From Bacillota bacterium (lineage in GTDB: Bacteria > Bacillota > Clostridia > Christensenellales > CAG-138), in NCBI GenBank assembly GCA_023458355.1, contig JAEWZS010000076.1, forward strand, positions 1-6,609: DNA of 6,609 nucleotides, in the 5' to 3' direction. Shown piece after piece: positions 1 through 4,375 of this stretch. A program made the translations under genes and the position numbers. Each line of letters opens with the position of its first letter. Position 1 is the first letter of the stretch. The notes beneath the pieces were generated by a model. That model saw only the letters and a list, made by a program, of their open reading frames with translations. It made no database searches and had not been told where the DNA came from.

Positions 1-1
1 A

Positions 2-289
2 CCCAAAGGAGCGGAACGACTATTGCGAACTGCGGATAAGTATGCAAAAGAACTTATAGGTAAGTTATTGGAGCTGTTGCATGAAGACTACGTGCGACAG
101 CTTCTTTTCGTGGTATTATGTTGTGCGTGCTTGTCCCACCGTTTTAAGGCTCCATGCAGGGGATTTCTCACTCCGCTGCGCTGCGTTCGAAATGACAGTG
201 CGAGGGCAGGTATGCGGAAGAATCCCACGAAGAATCGGAGCAAGCTGTCATTTCGAGCGAAGCGAGAAATCCCCAAGGGCCGTAAATGA
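2..289 (+). CDS. Possible 3' end of an upstream gene of unknown function, reading into repeats
   Basis: This frame is open from the left edge to a TGA at 287-289, with no start needed inside the window. Its first 36 or so codons look like protein: a charged, amphipathic stretch containing KYAKELIGKLLELL and HEDYVRQLL, plausible as the C-terminal helix of some protein. After about base 110 the translation loses that character (FVVLCCACLSHRF) and then simply translates repeat copies A and B. If the gene is real, its original stop has probably been lost and the last 50 or so residues are repeat-derived. A rival reading in the next frame ends at 57-59 (tail CELRISMQKNL) and could equally be the true end. 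The family is not recognisable from this fragment. Confidence 0.3.
   Translation, partial: PKGAERLLRTADKYAKELIGKLLELLHEDYVRQLLFVVLCCACLSHRFKAPCRGFLTPLRCVRNDSARAGMRKNPTKNRSKLSFRAKREIPKGRK
148..199 (+). repeat. Short interspersed repeat, copy A
   Basis: This copy is 52 bases long, opening with GGCTCCATG and carrying GGGGATTTCTCACT, a GC-rich CGCT-type middle and a TTCGAAATGACAGT end. It aligns without gaps to copy C (325-376), with about 43 of 52 positions identical by eye. It faces inverted copy B, and the outer segments GGGGATTTCTC and CGAAATGACAG are complementary to B. The family resembles small palindromic repeats (CATTTCGAGCGAAGCGAGAAAT type) that I recall from intergenic DNA of many bacterial genomes. 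It encodes nothing recognisable. Confidence 0.85.
245..281 (-). repeat. Short interspersed repeat, copy B (inverted, shorter)
   Basis: On the minus strand it reads GGCCCTTGGGGATTTCTC, GCTTCGCT, then CGAAATGACAG, matching copies A and C but lacking about ten bases of their middle and part of the GGCTCCATG flank. It lies 45 bases after copy A in opposite orientation, so A and B together form a long imperfect stem-loop. Within this copy TTTC and GAAA flank a GC/GC core, making it weakly self-complementary. Confidence 0.85.
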
Positions 290-324
290 AGCTAGGCGAA
301 CGCCTTGCTGTTTCCACTATCTAC

Positions 325-376
325 GGCTCCATGATGGAGATTTCTCACTTCGCTTTGCTCCGTTCACAATGACAGT
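325..376 (+). repeat. Short interspersed repeat, copy C
   Basis: It has the same length and orientation as copy A: GGCTCCATG, then GAGATTTCTCACTTCGCT, then GTTCACAATGACAGT. It is more diverged in the 3' half (TTCACAATG where A has TTCGAAATG), so its pairing with copy B is poorer. Copies A and C also share CCAC a few bases before GGCTCCATG, so the repeat unit may begin slightly further upstream. Confidence 0.82.
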
Positions 377-464
377 CGTGGACAGCACTGCTTGGAAGGA
401 TTGGGTTCAACGGTCACGGCGTTATCCGTAAAATTACATTGAATACGGAAGCGTTGTTGCACAG
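377..464. other. Non-coding stretch before the GNAT promoter
   Basis: No credible gene lies here. Together with the repeats above it makes up the non-coding left end of the window. The only structure seen is an inverted repeat, TCCGTA at 425-430 and TACGGA at 444-449, separated by 13 bases and lying 15 bases before the predicted -35. It could be an operator or chance. Just before this stretch, 290-309 holds a small hairpin (AGC-t-AGGC, loop GAAC, GCCT-t-GCT) without a T tract. Confidence 0.5.
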
Positions 465-493
465 TTGCGATGCGTCTTTCGTTTTGCTATGCT
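465..493 (+). promoter_or_regulatory. Predicted sigma-A type promoter for the GNAT-DUF3795 unit
   Basis: The -35 is TTGCGA (465-470), followed by a 17-base spacer and the -10 TATGCT (488-493). A TG dinucleotide at 485-486 gives the extended -10 form TGCTATGCT. The start of transcription would be near 500, leaving a leader of about 36 bases to the ATG at 536. The candidate at 4322-4350 has the same two hexamers, the same spacer length and the same TGn extension. Confidence 0.6.
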
Positions 494-535
494 TGATTTA
501 GAGGAAAGAAAACAACGGGAAAAGGGAAGCTGAGC

Positions 536-1018
536 ATGGAAATTCTATTGGAGTTAGGGTATAACAAACCTGCGGAAATCCTTCGTTTGTTTTCCGAATA
601 CATAGATGACATCCTTAAAAAGGGGCTGGAAGTCAAAAACTGTCTTCAATCGCAGCATTATGATGAAGAAGCAGAGCAGCTTCAGGAAAAGTACGGTGAA
701 CCTTATGGCCGCTTGTATTTGGCAAGTTACAGTTTAGCTCCGGCCGGCTGTGTTGCTCTTAGAAAACTGGATGATGCTTACTGTGAAATGAAGAGACTTT
801 ATGTAAGGCCCATGTATCGCGGTTTACATATAGGAAAGATGCTGATGGAAAAAGTCATAGCGGATGCTAAGCAAATCGGCTATCGGCATATACGTCTCGA
901 TACGTTCCCTTTTATGATGGAAGCCATACAAATGTATAGGCGGTACGGCTTTTATGAGATAGAACCATACAATGATAATCCTGCGTCGTCTGCCGTTTTT
1001 ATGCAGATGGACATATAG
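536..1018 (+). CDS. GNAT family N-acetyltransferase
   Basis: This 160-residue protein belongs to the GNAT fold, which transfers an acetyl group from acetyl-CoA to an amine; the acceptor cannot be told from sequence. Motif A spans about residues 83-108: a beta strand ending in KRLYVRP, then RGLHIG at 95-100 as the pyrophosphate-binding loop, then an amphipathic helix. The loop has His where the R/Q-x-x-G-x-G/A consensus has its first Gly. Motif B follows at about 119-140 (RLDT, then EAIQMYRRYGFYEI), the usual GNAT ending. The length is normal for a single-domain member. The ATG is preceded by AAGGGAAG at 522-529 with a six-base gap. It shares a promoter and strand with the DUF3795 gene 38 bases downstream, so the two are probably co-transcribed. 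It is probably cytosolic. Confidence 0.9.
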   Translation: MEILLELGYNKPAEILRLFSEYIDDILKKGLEVKNCLQSQHYDEEAEQLQEKYGEPYGRLYLASYSLAPAGCVALRKLDDAYCEMKRLYVRPMYRGLHIGKMLMEKVIADAKQIGYRHIRLDTFPFMMEAIQMYRRYGFYEIEPYNDNPASSAVFMQMDI

Positions 1019-1044
1019 TCTAATTACGAAATTGACGAGATCGT

Positions 1045-1050
1045 GGAGGG
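1045..1050 (+). promoter_or_regulatory. Ribosome binding site fixing a GTG start
   Basis: GGAGGG lies six bases before the GTG at 1057. The next in-frame start, ATG at 1084, has no comparable purine-rich site, so the GTG is preferred. Confidence 0.7.
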
Positions 1051-1056
1051 AGTATC

Positions 1057-1623
1057 GTGAAAGACTTCGTAAGAGAAGACTTGATGTTTTCTTTGTGCGG
1101 GCTCAACTGCGCTTTGTGCACCATGAAGCTTGACGGTTATTGCCCGGGCTGCGGAGGTGGTGCGGGCAACCAGGGCTGCGCCATCGCAAAATGCAGTTTA
1201 TTGAACGGGGGTTTTAAGTATTGCTCCCAATGCGTGAAATACCCTTGTAAGAAGTACGATAACATAGAAGCATTTGATTCCTTCATTACGCATCGTAATC
1301 AGCTTTCTGATATGGAAAAAGCGCAAAGAATCGGTATAGAACAGTATCATTTGGACTTAGTAAAAAAGGCAGAGCTACTGCAGTATTTACTTTTAAACTA
1401 TAACGACGGACGGCATAAAAGCTTTTTCTGCATCGCTGCAAATCTATTGGAAGCACAGGAACTTGAGGCTGCCATAAAGCAAATTTCTCTAGAGACATGC
1501 TCCGGCAACTTATCCATAAAGGAAAAAGCGGCTGTTGCTAAAAGGCTCCTTCAATCTGCAGCAGAGCAGCGGTCTGTTGAACTAAAGCTACATAAAAAGC
1601 CCTCAAAAAGCAGCATTTCATAA
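1057..1623 (+). CDS. DUF3795 domain-containing cysteine-rich protein
   Basis: This 188-residue protein starts at GTG. The N-terminal part is dense in cysteines with the DUF3795 signature: CGLNCALC at 14-21, CPGC at 29-32, then Cys41, Cys46 and CSQC at 56-59 followed by Cys64. Ten cysteines in the first 64 residues suggest bound metal, either zinc or an iron-sulfur cluster; which one is inference, and the family has no established biochemical function that I know of. Residues from about 80 on are helical and charged (DMEKAQRIGIEQYHLDLVKKAELL), ending in a Lys/Ser-rich tail. No signal peptide or membrane segment is seen, so it is probably cytosolic. It follows the GNAT gene by 38 bases without a terminator between them and is probably in the same transcript. 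Confidence 0.85.
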   Translation: MKDFVREDLMFSLCGLNCALCTMKLDGYCPGCGGGAGNQGCAIAKCSLLNGGFKYCSQCVKYPCKKYDNIEAFDSFITHRNQLSDMEKAQRIGIEQYHLDLVKKAELLQYLLLNYNDGRHKSFFCIAANLLEAQELEAAIKQISLETCSGNLSIKEKAAVAKRLLQSAAEQRSVELKLHKKPSKSSIS

Positions 1624-1653
1624 ATGCCCCATAAAACCAAACGTATGCTGTTT
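1605..1653 (-). terminator. Possible terminator between convergent genes, mainly for the minus-strand pair
   Basis: AAGCAGCAT (1608-1616) can pair with ATGCTGTTT (1645-1653): nine pairs including one G-U, with a 28-base loop. Read on the minus strand, the stem comes right after the nitroreductase stop and its second arm ends in TTTTT (1609-1605). An alternative inner hairpin, GCATTT-CAT-AAATGC (1613-1627), overlaps the first arm and the DUF3795 stop. The stem is AT-rich and the loop long, so this is a weak call. No better terminator separates the convergent genes. Confidence 0.35.
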
Positions 1654-1654
1654 G

Positions 1655-2233
1655 CTATCCCCGCCACTCCGTCATTTTTTCGAGCGTGCGCCGGGGGCGG
1701 GCCTCAGGGGCTTCGTCGGCGTAGCCTAAGGTAACGGCAGCAAGAAGAAGCGAATCCTCCTCAAGCCATGTACATAGCTCCCGATAGGCAAAAAACGTGT
1801 CCGCAATCCAAAGAGAACCTATGTTTAGTTCCGTCGCACGAAGAAGCATGTGTTCTATGGCTCCGCCGATGGACTGCGTGTCAACAAGCGAGGTTACATA
1901 ATCGGGCAAGGAGCGTTCTTCCGGGTGGAAGCTGTCGCGGCGGCTGAATACGAATACCGTAACCGGTGCTTCTTTCATGAGGCGGAAGGAATTTGCGGCA
2001 CTACCGGGTTGTATGCCTTCTATAGACCGGTTTTTCAGCGCACTGTCGAGGCAACGACCCATTTCCTTAAGAGCTTCACCCTGCACCACCACGAAACGCC
2101 AGGGCTGCATGTTCTTACCTGAAGGGGCAAGACGCGCGGCTTCTAAAATCTCCAATATGGCTTCGCGCGGGATAGGATCGCTTTTGAAACGGCGGATGCT
2201 GCGGCGATTCGTTATGGCTGTCATAAGCTCCAT
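1655..2233 (-). CDS. Nitroreductase family protein (FMN-dependent)
   Basis: This 192-residue flavoenzyme should reduce nitro compounds, quinones or similar acceptors with NAD(P)H and bound FMN; the natural substrate is unknown. The family hallmarks are NRRSIRRF at 9-16 (FMN phosphate contact), APSGKNMQPW at 36-45, the helix DTQSIGGAIEHMLLRA at 118-133 leading into LNIGSLWI, and the C-terminal LGYADEAPEARPRR at 169-182. The length is typical of the small one-domain branch. The frame opens at a GTG at 2263 overlapping the hydrolase stop, but the ATG at 2233 is chosen: the family normally begins a few residues before the RRS motif, and AAAGGA sits nine bases upstream. It lies 26 bases after the MBL hydrolase gene and is probably co-transcribed with it. 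It is probably cytosolic. Confidence 0.93.
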   Translation of the reverse strand: MELMTAITNRRSIRRFKSDPIPREAILEILEAARLAPSGKNMQPWRFVVVQGEALKEMGRCLDSALKNRSIEGIQPGSAANSFRLMKEAPVTVFVFSRRDSFHPEERSLPDYVTSLVDTQSIGGAIEHMLLRATELNIGSLWIADTFFAYRELCTWLEEDSLLLAAVTLGYADEAPEARPRRTLEKMTEWRG

Positions 2234-2242
2234 GTTCGTCAG

Positions 2243-2248
2243 TCCTTT
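2243..2248 (-). promoter_or_regulatory. Ribosome binding site fixing the nitroreductase start
   Basis: On the minus strand AAAGGA lies nine bases before the ATG at 2233-2231. It falls inside the longer GTG-initiated frame, so it favours the shorter protein. Confidence 0.65.
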
Positions 2249-2259
2249 CAAAAATAATG

Positions 2260-3024
2260 TCACAGGCGGATTTGAAAATCCGAAAAGGAAAATGTACCTG
2301 CGCCGTGATGAAGCAAATTTTGCTTCGAAAGAACGGAAAATGTCTCGTCAATGCGTTCTAAAAGATCAATCGGAACATTAAGTGCATTGTGTGCGGGAAG
2401 TATGCGCTTTATTTTTAACTTTGCGACGCGCGCAACGGAGCGGGCAAATTTAGCGGGGTCAGTGGTGGGGTAATATGCATCCAAACAGCCCATGTAAGCC
2501 AGGTCGCCTGTATAAAGATATTCGCGCTCCGGCTCATAAAAGCACATGTGCCCCGGTGAATGGCCGGGCGTGTGGAGCGTATAAATAAGCCTGTCGCCCA
2601 ATTCAAACGTAGCAAGATCGTGTAAAATGCGGCAGGGCGTGCCGATAAAGAGGCGGTAATCATCAGCATCAAAGCCGGGAGGGAAAGCGCATGGCTCCTT
2701 TAGTAGCTGTGACTTTACGGCATCGAGCGGCAAAGGGAACGATTTGGTTAACCAAGCCTCCTCATAAGCATGCACGGCAAAGTGGGGGAAAAGCGCGTGC
2801 CCGCCTATGTGATCCCAATGCGCATGCGTAGCGACCGCAAGTACATTTAGGTTCGTGAGTGATGAAACGATACGAGAAATATCGGAAACACCAAGCCCGG
2901 TATCGATAAGAAGCGCCGAGCGCGCGCCGATGAGCAAATACGCGTGCGTGTGCTCGTAATGCCCGTATTCGCTGATTGCGTATGTTGTTTCGTCGATTTT
3001 ATCTACCGTGAACCAGCTTTCCAA
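2260..3024 (-). CDS. MBL-fold metallo-hydrolase
   Basis: This 254-residue metallo-beta-lactamase-fold hydrolase has a complete set of binuclear metal ligands: HAHWDH at 67-72 (within THAHWDHIGGH), His155 in HTPGHSPGH (151-159), Asp174 in YTGD, and His212 in LPAHN. The layout is that of the glyoxalase II-like branch with a single catalytic domain; the substrate cannot be assigned. The N-terminus ESWFTVDKIDETTYAISEY leads into the first beta strands. The TTG at 3024-3022 is chosen: GGAAGGA lies eight bases before it, related proteins as I recall them begin at about this SWFTV segment, and the predicted transcription start (about 3061) lies downstream of the more distal GTG at 3066. No signal peptide is seen. 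The nitroreductase gene follows by 26 bases. Confidence 0.92.
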   Translation of the reverse strand: MESWFTVDKIDETTYAISEYGHYEHTHAYLLIGARSALLIDTGLGVSDISRIVSSLTNLNVLAVATHAHWDHIGGHALFPHFAVHAYEEAWLTKSFPLPLDAVKSQLLKEPCAFPPGFDADDYRLFIGTPCRILHDLATFELGDRLIYTLHTPGHSPGHMCFYEPEREYLYTGDLAYMGCLDAYYPTTDPAKFARSVARVAKLKIKRILPAHNALNVPIDLLERIDETFSVLSKQNLLHHGAGTFSFSDFQIRL

Positions 3025-3032
3025 AAAACACG

Positions 3033-3039
3033 TCCTTCC
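3033..3039 (-). promoter_or_regulatory. Ribosome binding site supporting a TTG start
   Basis: GGAAGGA on the minus strand lies eight bases before the TTG at 3024. Neither upstream GTG (3066, 3057) has such a site at a usable distance. Confidence 0.65.
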
Positions 3040-3067
3040 ATTAAGCGGGTATTTCACTCGTGACACA

Positions 3068-3096
3068 AGTATAACGGATGGATTTTATATTGGGAA
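3068..3096 (-). promoter_or_regulatory. Predicted promoter of the MBL hydrolase-nitroreductase operon
   Basis: Read on the minus strand, TTCCCA (3096-3091) is a fair -35, followed by a 17-base spacer and a good -10, TATACT (3073-3068). Transcription would begin near 3061 and give a leader of about 37 bases to the TTG start. The element sits just after the terminator of the preceding TIM44-like gene, so the two transcripts are separate units. Confidence 0.6.
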
Positions 3097-3104
3097 TATA
3101 AGAA

Positions 3105-3135
3105 TTAAAAACGGCGCACCCGATAAGGTGCGCCG
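3105..3135 (-). terminator. Intrinsic terminator of the TIM44-like gene
   Basis: A perfect nine-base-pair stem, CGGCGCACC (3112-3120) with GGTGCGCCG (3127-3135), closes a six-base loop. Read on the minus strand the stem is followed at once by TTTTTAA (3111-3105). It lies 18 bases beyond the TAG of the TIM44-like gene and points the right way. On the plus strand no T tract follows, so it is one-directional. Confidence 0.9.
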
Positions 3136-3153
3136 CTGTCCAGTTTTAGAAGC

Positions 3154-4080
3154 CTATTTTGCTGTTCTTTGCGATATTCCTTTCATGGAGGATATTACCC
3201 AGTCGTACTGCGAATTTACCGTAACGGAGCCGCAATAATCGCACTTGGCCGAGTAGCTTATGTCAAGCGGCGCGCCGCAGTTGTTACAGTGCACGGTCTT
3301 CGCATTGTCGTTGTGCTCGGTTTTAACGCCGCGCGAGCGGATGAGCGTCCATTCGTATACCATAAAGCGCTCCGCGGTCTTGCTGCCGCTCACGACATTG
3401 CCCGTTGCGTCGTCCACGGTGTAGTCTACAATCCGCGTTTTAACGCGAGCCACAAGTGTGTCATTCACCTCGTCTTGCGTGATGCCGAGGAGGTCTACGC
3501 CCAAAACGGCAATGCGCTCCACGTAGTTGGTGCGGCCATTTCTAATGAACTCATCGAGCTGGCGAGCATACTGGCTATAAAGCTGGTCTGTCAAATGTGC
3601 GCGCATGGGATCCCACTTTTTGTCCTGCCAGGCATTTTGCAGCTTTATGTAGAGGTTACTGATCTTTTCTTTGATTTCGTTTTCGGAGAACTCGGGATCC
3701 GTTTCCAAAAGCTTCGATATCGGGAGGATGTTTGTGCGTGGCGCTGCAGCGCTCACGTTCCCGGCACCCTTTGCGGCATCGTTCATGTTCTTTTTGAACT
3801 TCCCAAAGAATACGAGTACGAGTATCACGATGATGATGATGGGGAAAATACCGAAACCGCAGCCGTCGTCGGAAGAGGTAGAATAGCCGCTGCTGCCCCA
3901 ACTGCTGCTGCCCCAATCGCTGCTGCTCCCCCAGTCGCTTCCGCCCCAGTCGCTGCTTCCGCCGTAATCGTAATCACCGGAGAAGTTCCCCACATCCGCC
4001 AATGAAAGTGCAGGAAGGGCAAGTAGAATTAACATGGCAAGCGCCATTCCGAATAGACGTAAAAACCGCTTATGCTTCAT
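3154..4080 (-). CDS. Exported TIM44-like domain protein with C-terminal zinc ribbon
   Basis: This 308-residue protein has four parts. Residues 1-28 form a signal peptide (KHKRFLRLF, a hydrophobic core, then ALSLA before Asp29). Residues 31-72 are low complexity, rich in Gly, Ser, Trp and Asp (repeated SSDWG or SSSWG). Residues 79-92 (FPIIIIVILVLVFF) form a membrane segment followed by KFKK. Residues about 120-250 match the bacterial TIM44-like domain pattern (EIKEKISNLYIKLQNAWQDK, DPMRAHLTDQLY, then a strand-rich half ending MVYEWTLIRS). A zinc ribbon closes it: C265xxC268 and C280xxC283. The role in bacteria is not established. The Lys-rich segment after the membrane span suggests the C-terminal domains are cytosolic, which is inference. 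The start is clear: AAAGGA seven bases before the ATG. It is divergent from the ECF operon and ends in its own terminator. Confidence 0.88.
   Translation of the reverse strand: MKHKRFLRLFGMALAMLILLALPALSLADVGNFSGDYDYGGSSDWGGSDWGSSSDWGSSSWGSSGYSTSSDDGCGFGIFPIIIIVILVLVFFGKFKKNMNDAAKGAGNVSAAAPRTNILPISKLLETDPEFSENEIKEKISNLYIKLQNAWQDKKWDPMRAHLTDQLYSQYARQLDEFIRNGRTNYVERIAVLGVDLLGITQDEVNDTLVARVKTRIVDYTVDDATGNVVSGSKTAERFMVYEWTLIRSRGVKTEHNDNAKTVHCNNCGAPLDISYSAKCDYCGSVTVNSQYDWVISSMKGISQRTAK
3871..3957 (-). repeat. Low-complexity Ser/Gly/Trp/Asp coding repeat
   Basis: Residues about 42-70 of the TIM44-like protein are imperfect repeats of a four- to six-residue unit (SSDWG, GSDWG, SSSDWG, SSSWG). In DNA this is a run of GCTGCTGCCCCA-like units on the plus strand. 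Such a tract is prone to slippage and may vary in length between strains. I recall similar Gly/Ser/Asp/Tyr/Trp-rich linkers in other members of this protein type. Confidence 0.8.
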
Positions 4081-4116
4081 GGATGTGTCCTTTCCCCATT
4101 CAGAACATGATACTTT

Positions 4117-4125
4117 ATTATATCA
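4117..4125 (-). promoter_or_regulatory. Extended -10 promoter of the TIM44-like gene
   Basis: The minus strand reads TGATATAAT, a perfect TATAAT with the TGn extension. Transcription would start near 4110, about 30 bases before the ATG at 4080, with the ribosome site between. No convincing -35 is seen at the expected distance (4140-4145 reads CCATAT). Confidence 0.65.
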
Positions 4126-4142
4126 TAGGAGAGAAGCGGATA

Positions 4143-4151
4143 TGGTATAAT
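4143..4151 (+). promoter_or_regulatory. Extended -10 promoter directed toward ecfA1
   Basis: The plus strand reads TGGTATAAT: a perfect TATAAT (4146-4151) with TG at 4143-4144. The start would be near 4158, giving a leader of about 260 bases before ecfA1 and placing a strong hairpin at the very 5' end of the RNA. No -35 match is seen (4123-4128 reads TCATAG). The element lies where the opposing promoter would have its -35, so the two polymerases should exclude each other. Confidence 0.55.
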
Positions 4152-4158
4152 TGGTCAT

Positions 4159-4191
4159 TTCCGCCGGTTGCCCTGAACGGGCGAGGCGGAA
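4159..4191 (+). other. Strong bulged hairpin at the predicted 5' end of the long leader
   Basis: TTCCGCC (4159-4165) pairs with GGCGGAA (4185-4191). Inside this, after a GG bulge, TTGCCC (4168-4173) pairs with GGGCGA (4179-4184) around a five-base loop TGAAC. That makes 13 pairs with one G-U. No T tract follows on either strand, so it is not a normal terminator. Confidence 0.6.
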
Positions 4192-4205
4192 GGCAAAAAA
4201 TACGC

Positions 4206-4236
4206 TGTATAATAACCGCTATGCGGTTATTATACA
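4206..4236. repeat. 31-base palindrome, 14-bp arms, three-base centre
   Basis: TGTATAATAACCGC (4206-4219) and its exact reverse complement (4223-4236) flank TAT. Each arm contains TATAAT, so both strands carry a -10-like hexamer here. The element could be an operator for a dimeric regulator or a very stable RNA hairpin. No T tract follows it in either direction. I do not recognise it as a known operator. Confidence 0.75.
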
Positions 4237-4321
4237 ATATGCTGCGCCTCACGACAACAAATCGCACATGGAACACAAAGTCAATACCGTTTTGTGAAAC
4301 ACGGAGCGTGCGCCCGTTCGC

Positions 4322-4350
4322 TTGCGAAAGAGCGGGTGCTGTGGTATGCT
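4322..4350 (+). promoter_or_regulatory. ecfA1: Proximal promoter candidate for the ecf operon
   Basis: The -35 is TTGCGA (4322-4327), then a 17-base spacer, then the -10 TATGCT (4345-4350) with TG at 4342-4343. Transcription would begin at about 4357, a G, 64 bases before ecfA1. The same bases can also fold as a hairpin followed by TTTTT: AGCGT-GCGCCCG (4305-4316) against CGGGTGC (4333-4339) and ATGCT (4346-4350). A leader terminator is therefore the rival reading. The promoter reading is preferred because the GNAT promoter has identical hexamers and spacing. Confidence 0.5.
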
Positions 4351-4356
4351 TTTTAA

Positions 4357-4375
4357 GGCAAGAACTCCCCTTGCC
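4357..4375 (+). other. Leader hairpin with loop complementary to the ecfA1 Shine-Dalgarno
   Basis: GGCAAG (4357-4362) pairs with CTTGCC (4370-4375) around the loop AACTCCC. TCCCC (4366-4370) is complementary to GGGGA (4413-4417), the only Shine-Dalgarno-like sequence before ecfA1. A loop-to-ribosome-site interaction is conceivable; it is untested and only five pairs long. Confidence 0.4.

Noticed and set aside
290..309. Hairpin AGC-t-AGGC / GCCT-t-GCT as a terminator for the upstream gene
   Set aside because: It is short, has a mismatch and is followed by GTTTCC, not a T tract.
148..376. CRISPR array
   Set aside because: There are only three copies, one inverted, with unequal spacing and imperfect identity; no cas gene is nearby.
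81..431. Plus-strand open frame of 116 codons, and a minus-strand frame at 88-276
   Set aside because: Both mainly translate the repeat copies (HFERSEKSP- and FARNDS-type peptides), overlap each other, and lack a ribosome site.
2234..2263. Ten-residue N-terminal extension of the nitroreductase from GTG 2263
   Set aside because: It has no suitable ribosome site at usable spacing, and the ribosome site for ATG 2233 lies inside it.
1655..3024. Nitroreductase and MBL hydrolase as a defence or toxin-antitoxin pair
   Set aside because: Both are complete, ordinary metabolic enzymes of common families, with no nuclease, sensor or membrane effector next to them.
3169..4005. 278-codon plus-strand frame opposite the TIM44-like gene
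   Set aside because: It is antisense to a gene with a signal peptide, domain structure, promoter and terminator; its Ala/Pro-rich part is the complement of the Ser/Trp/Gly repeat.
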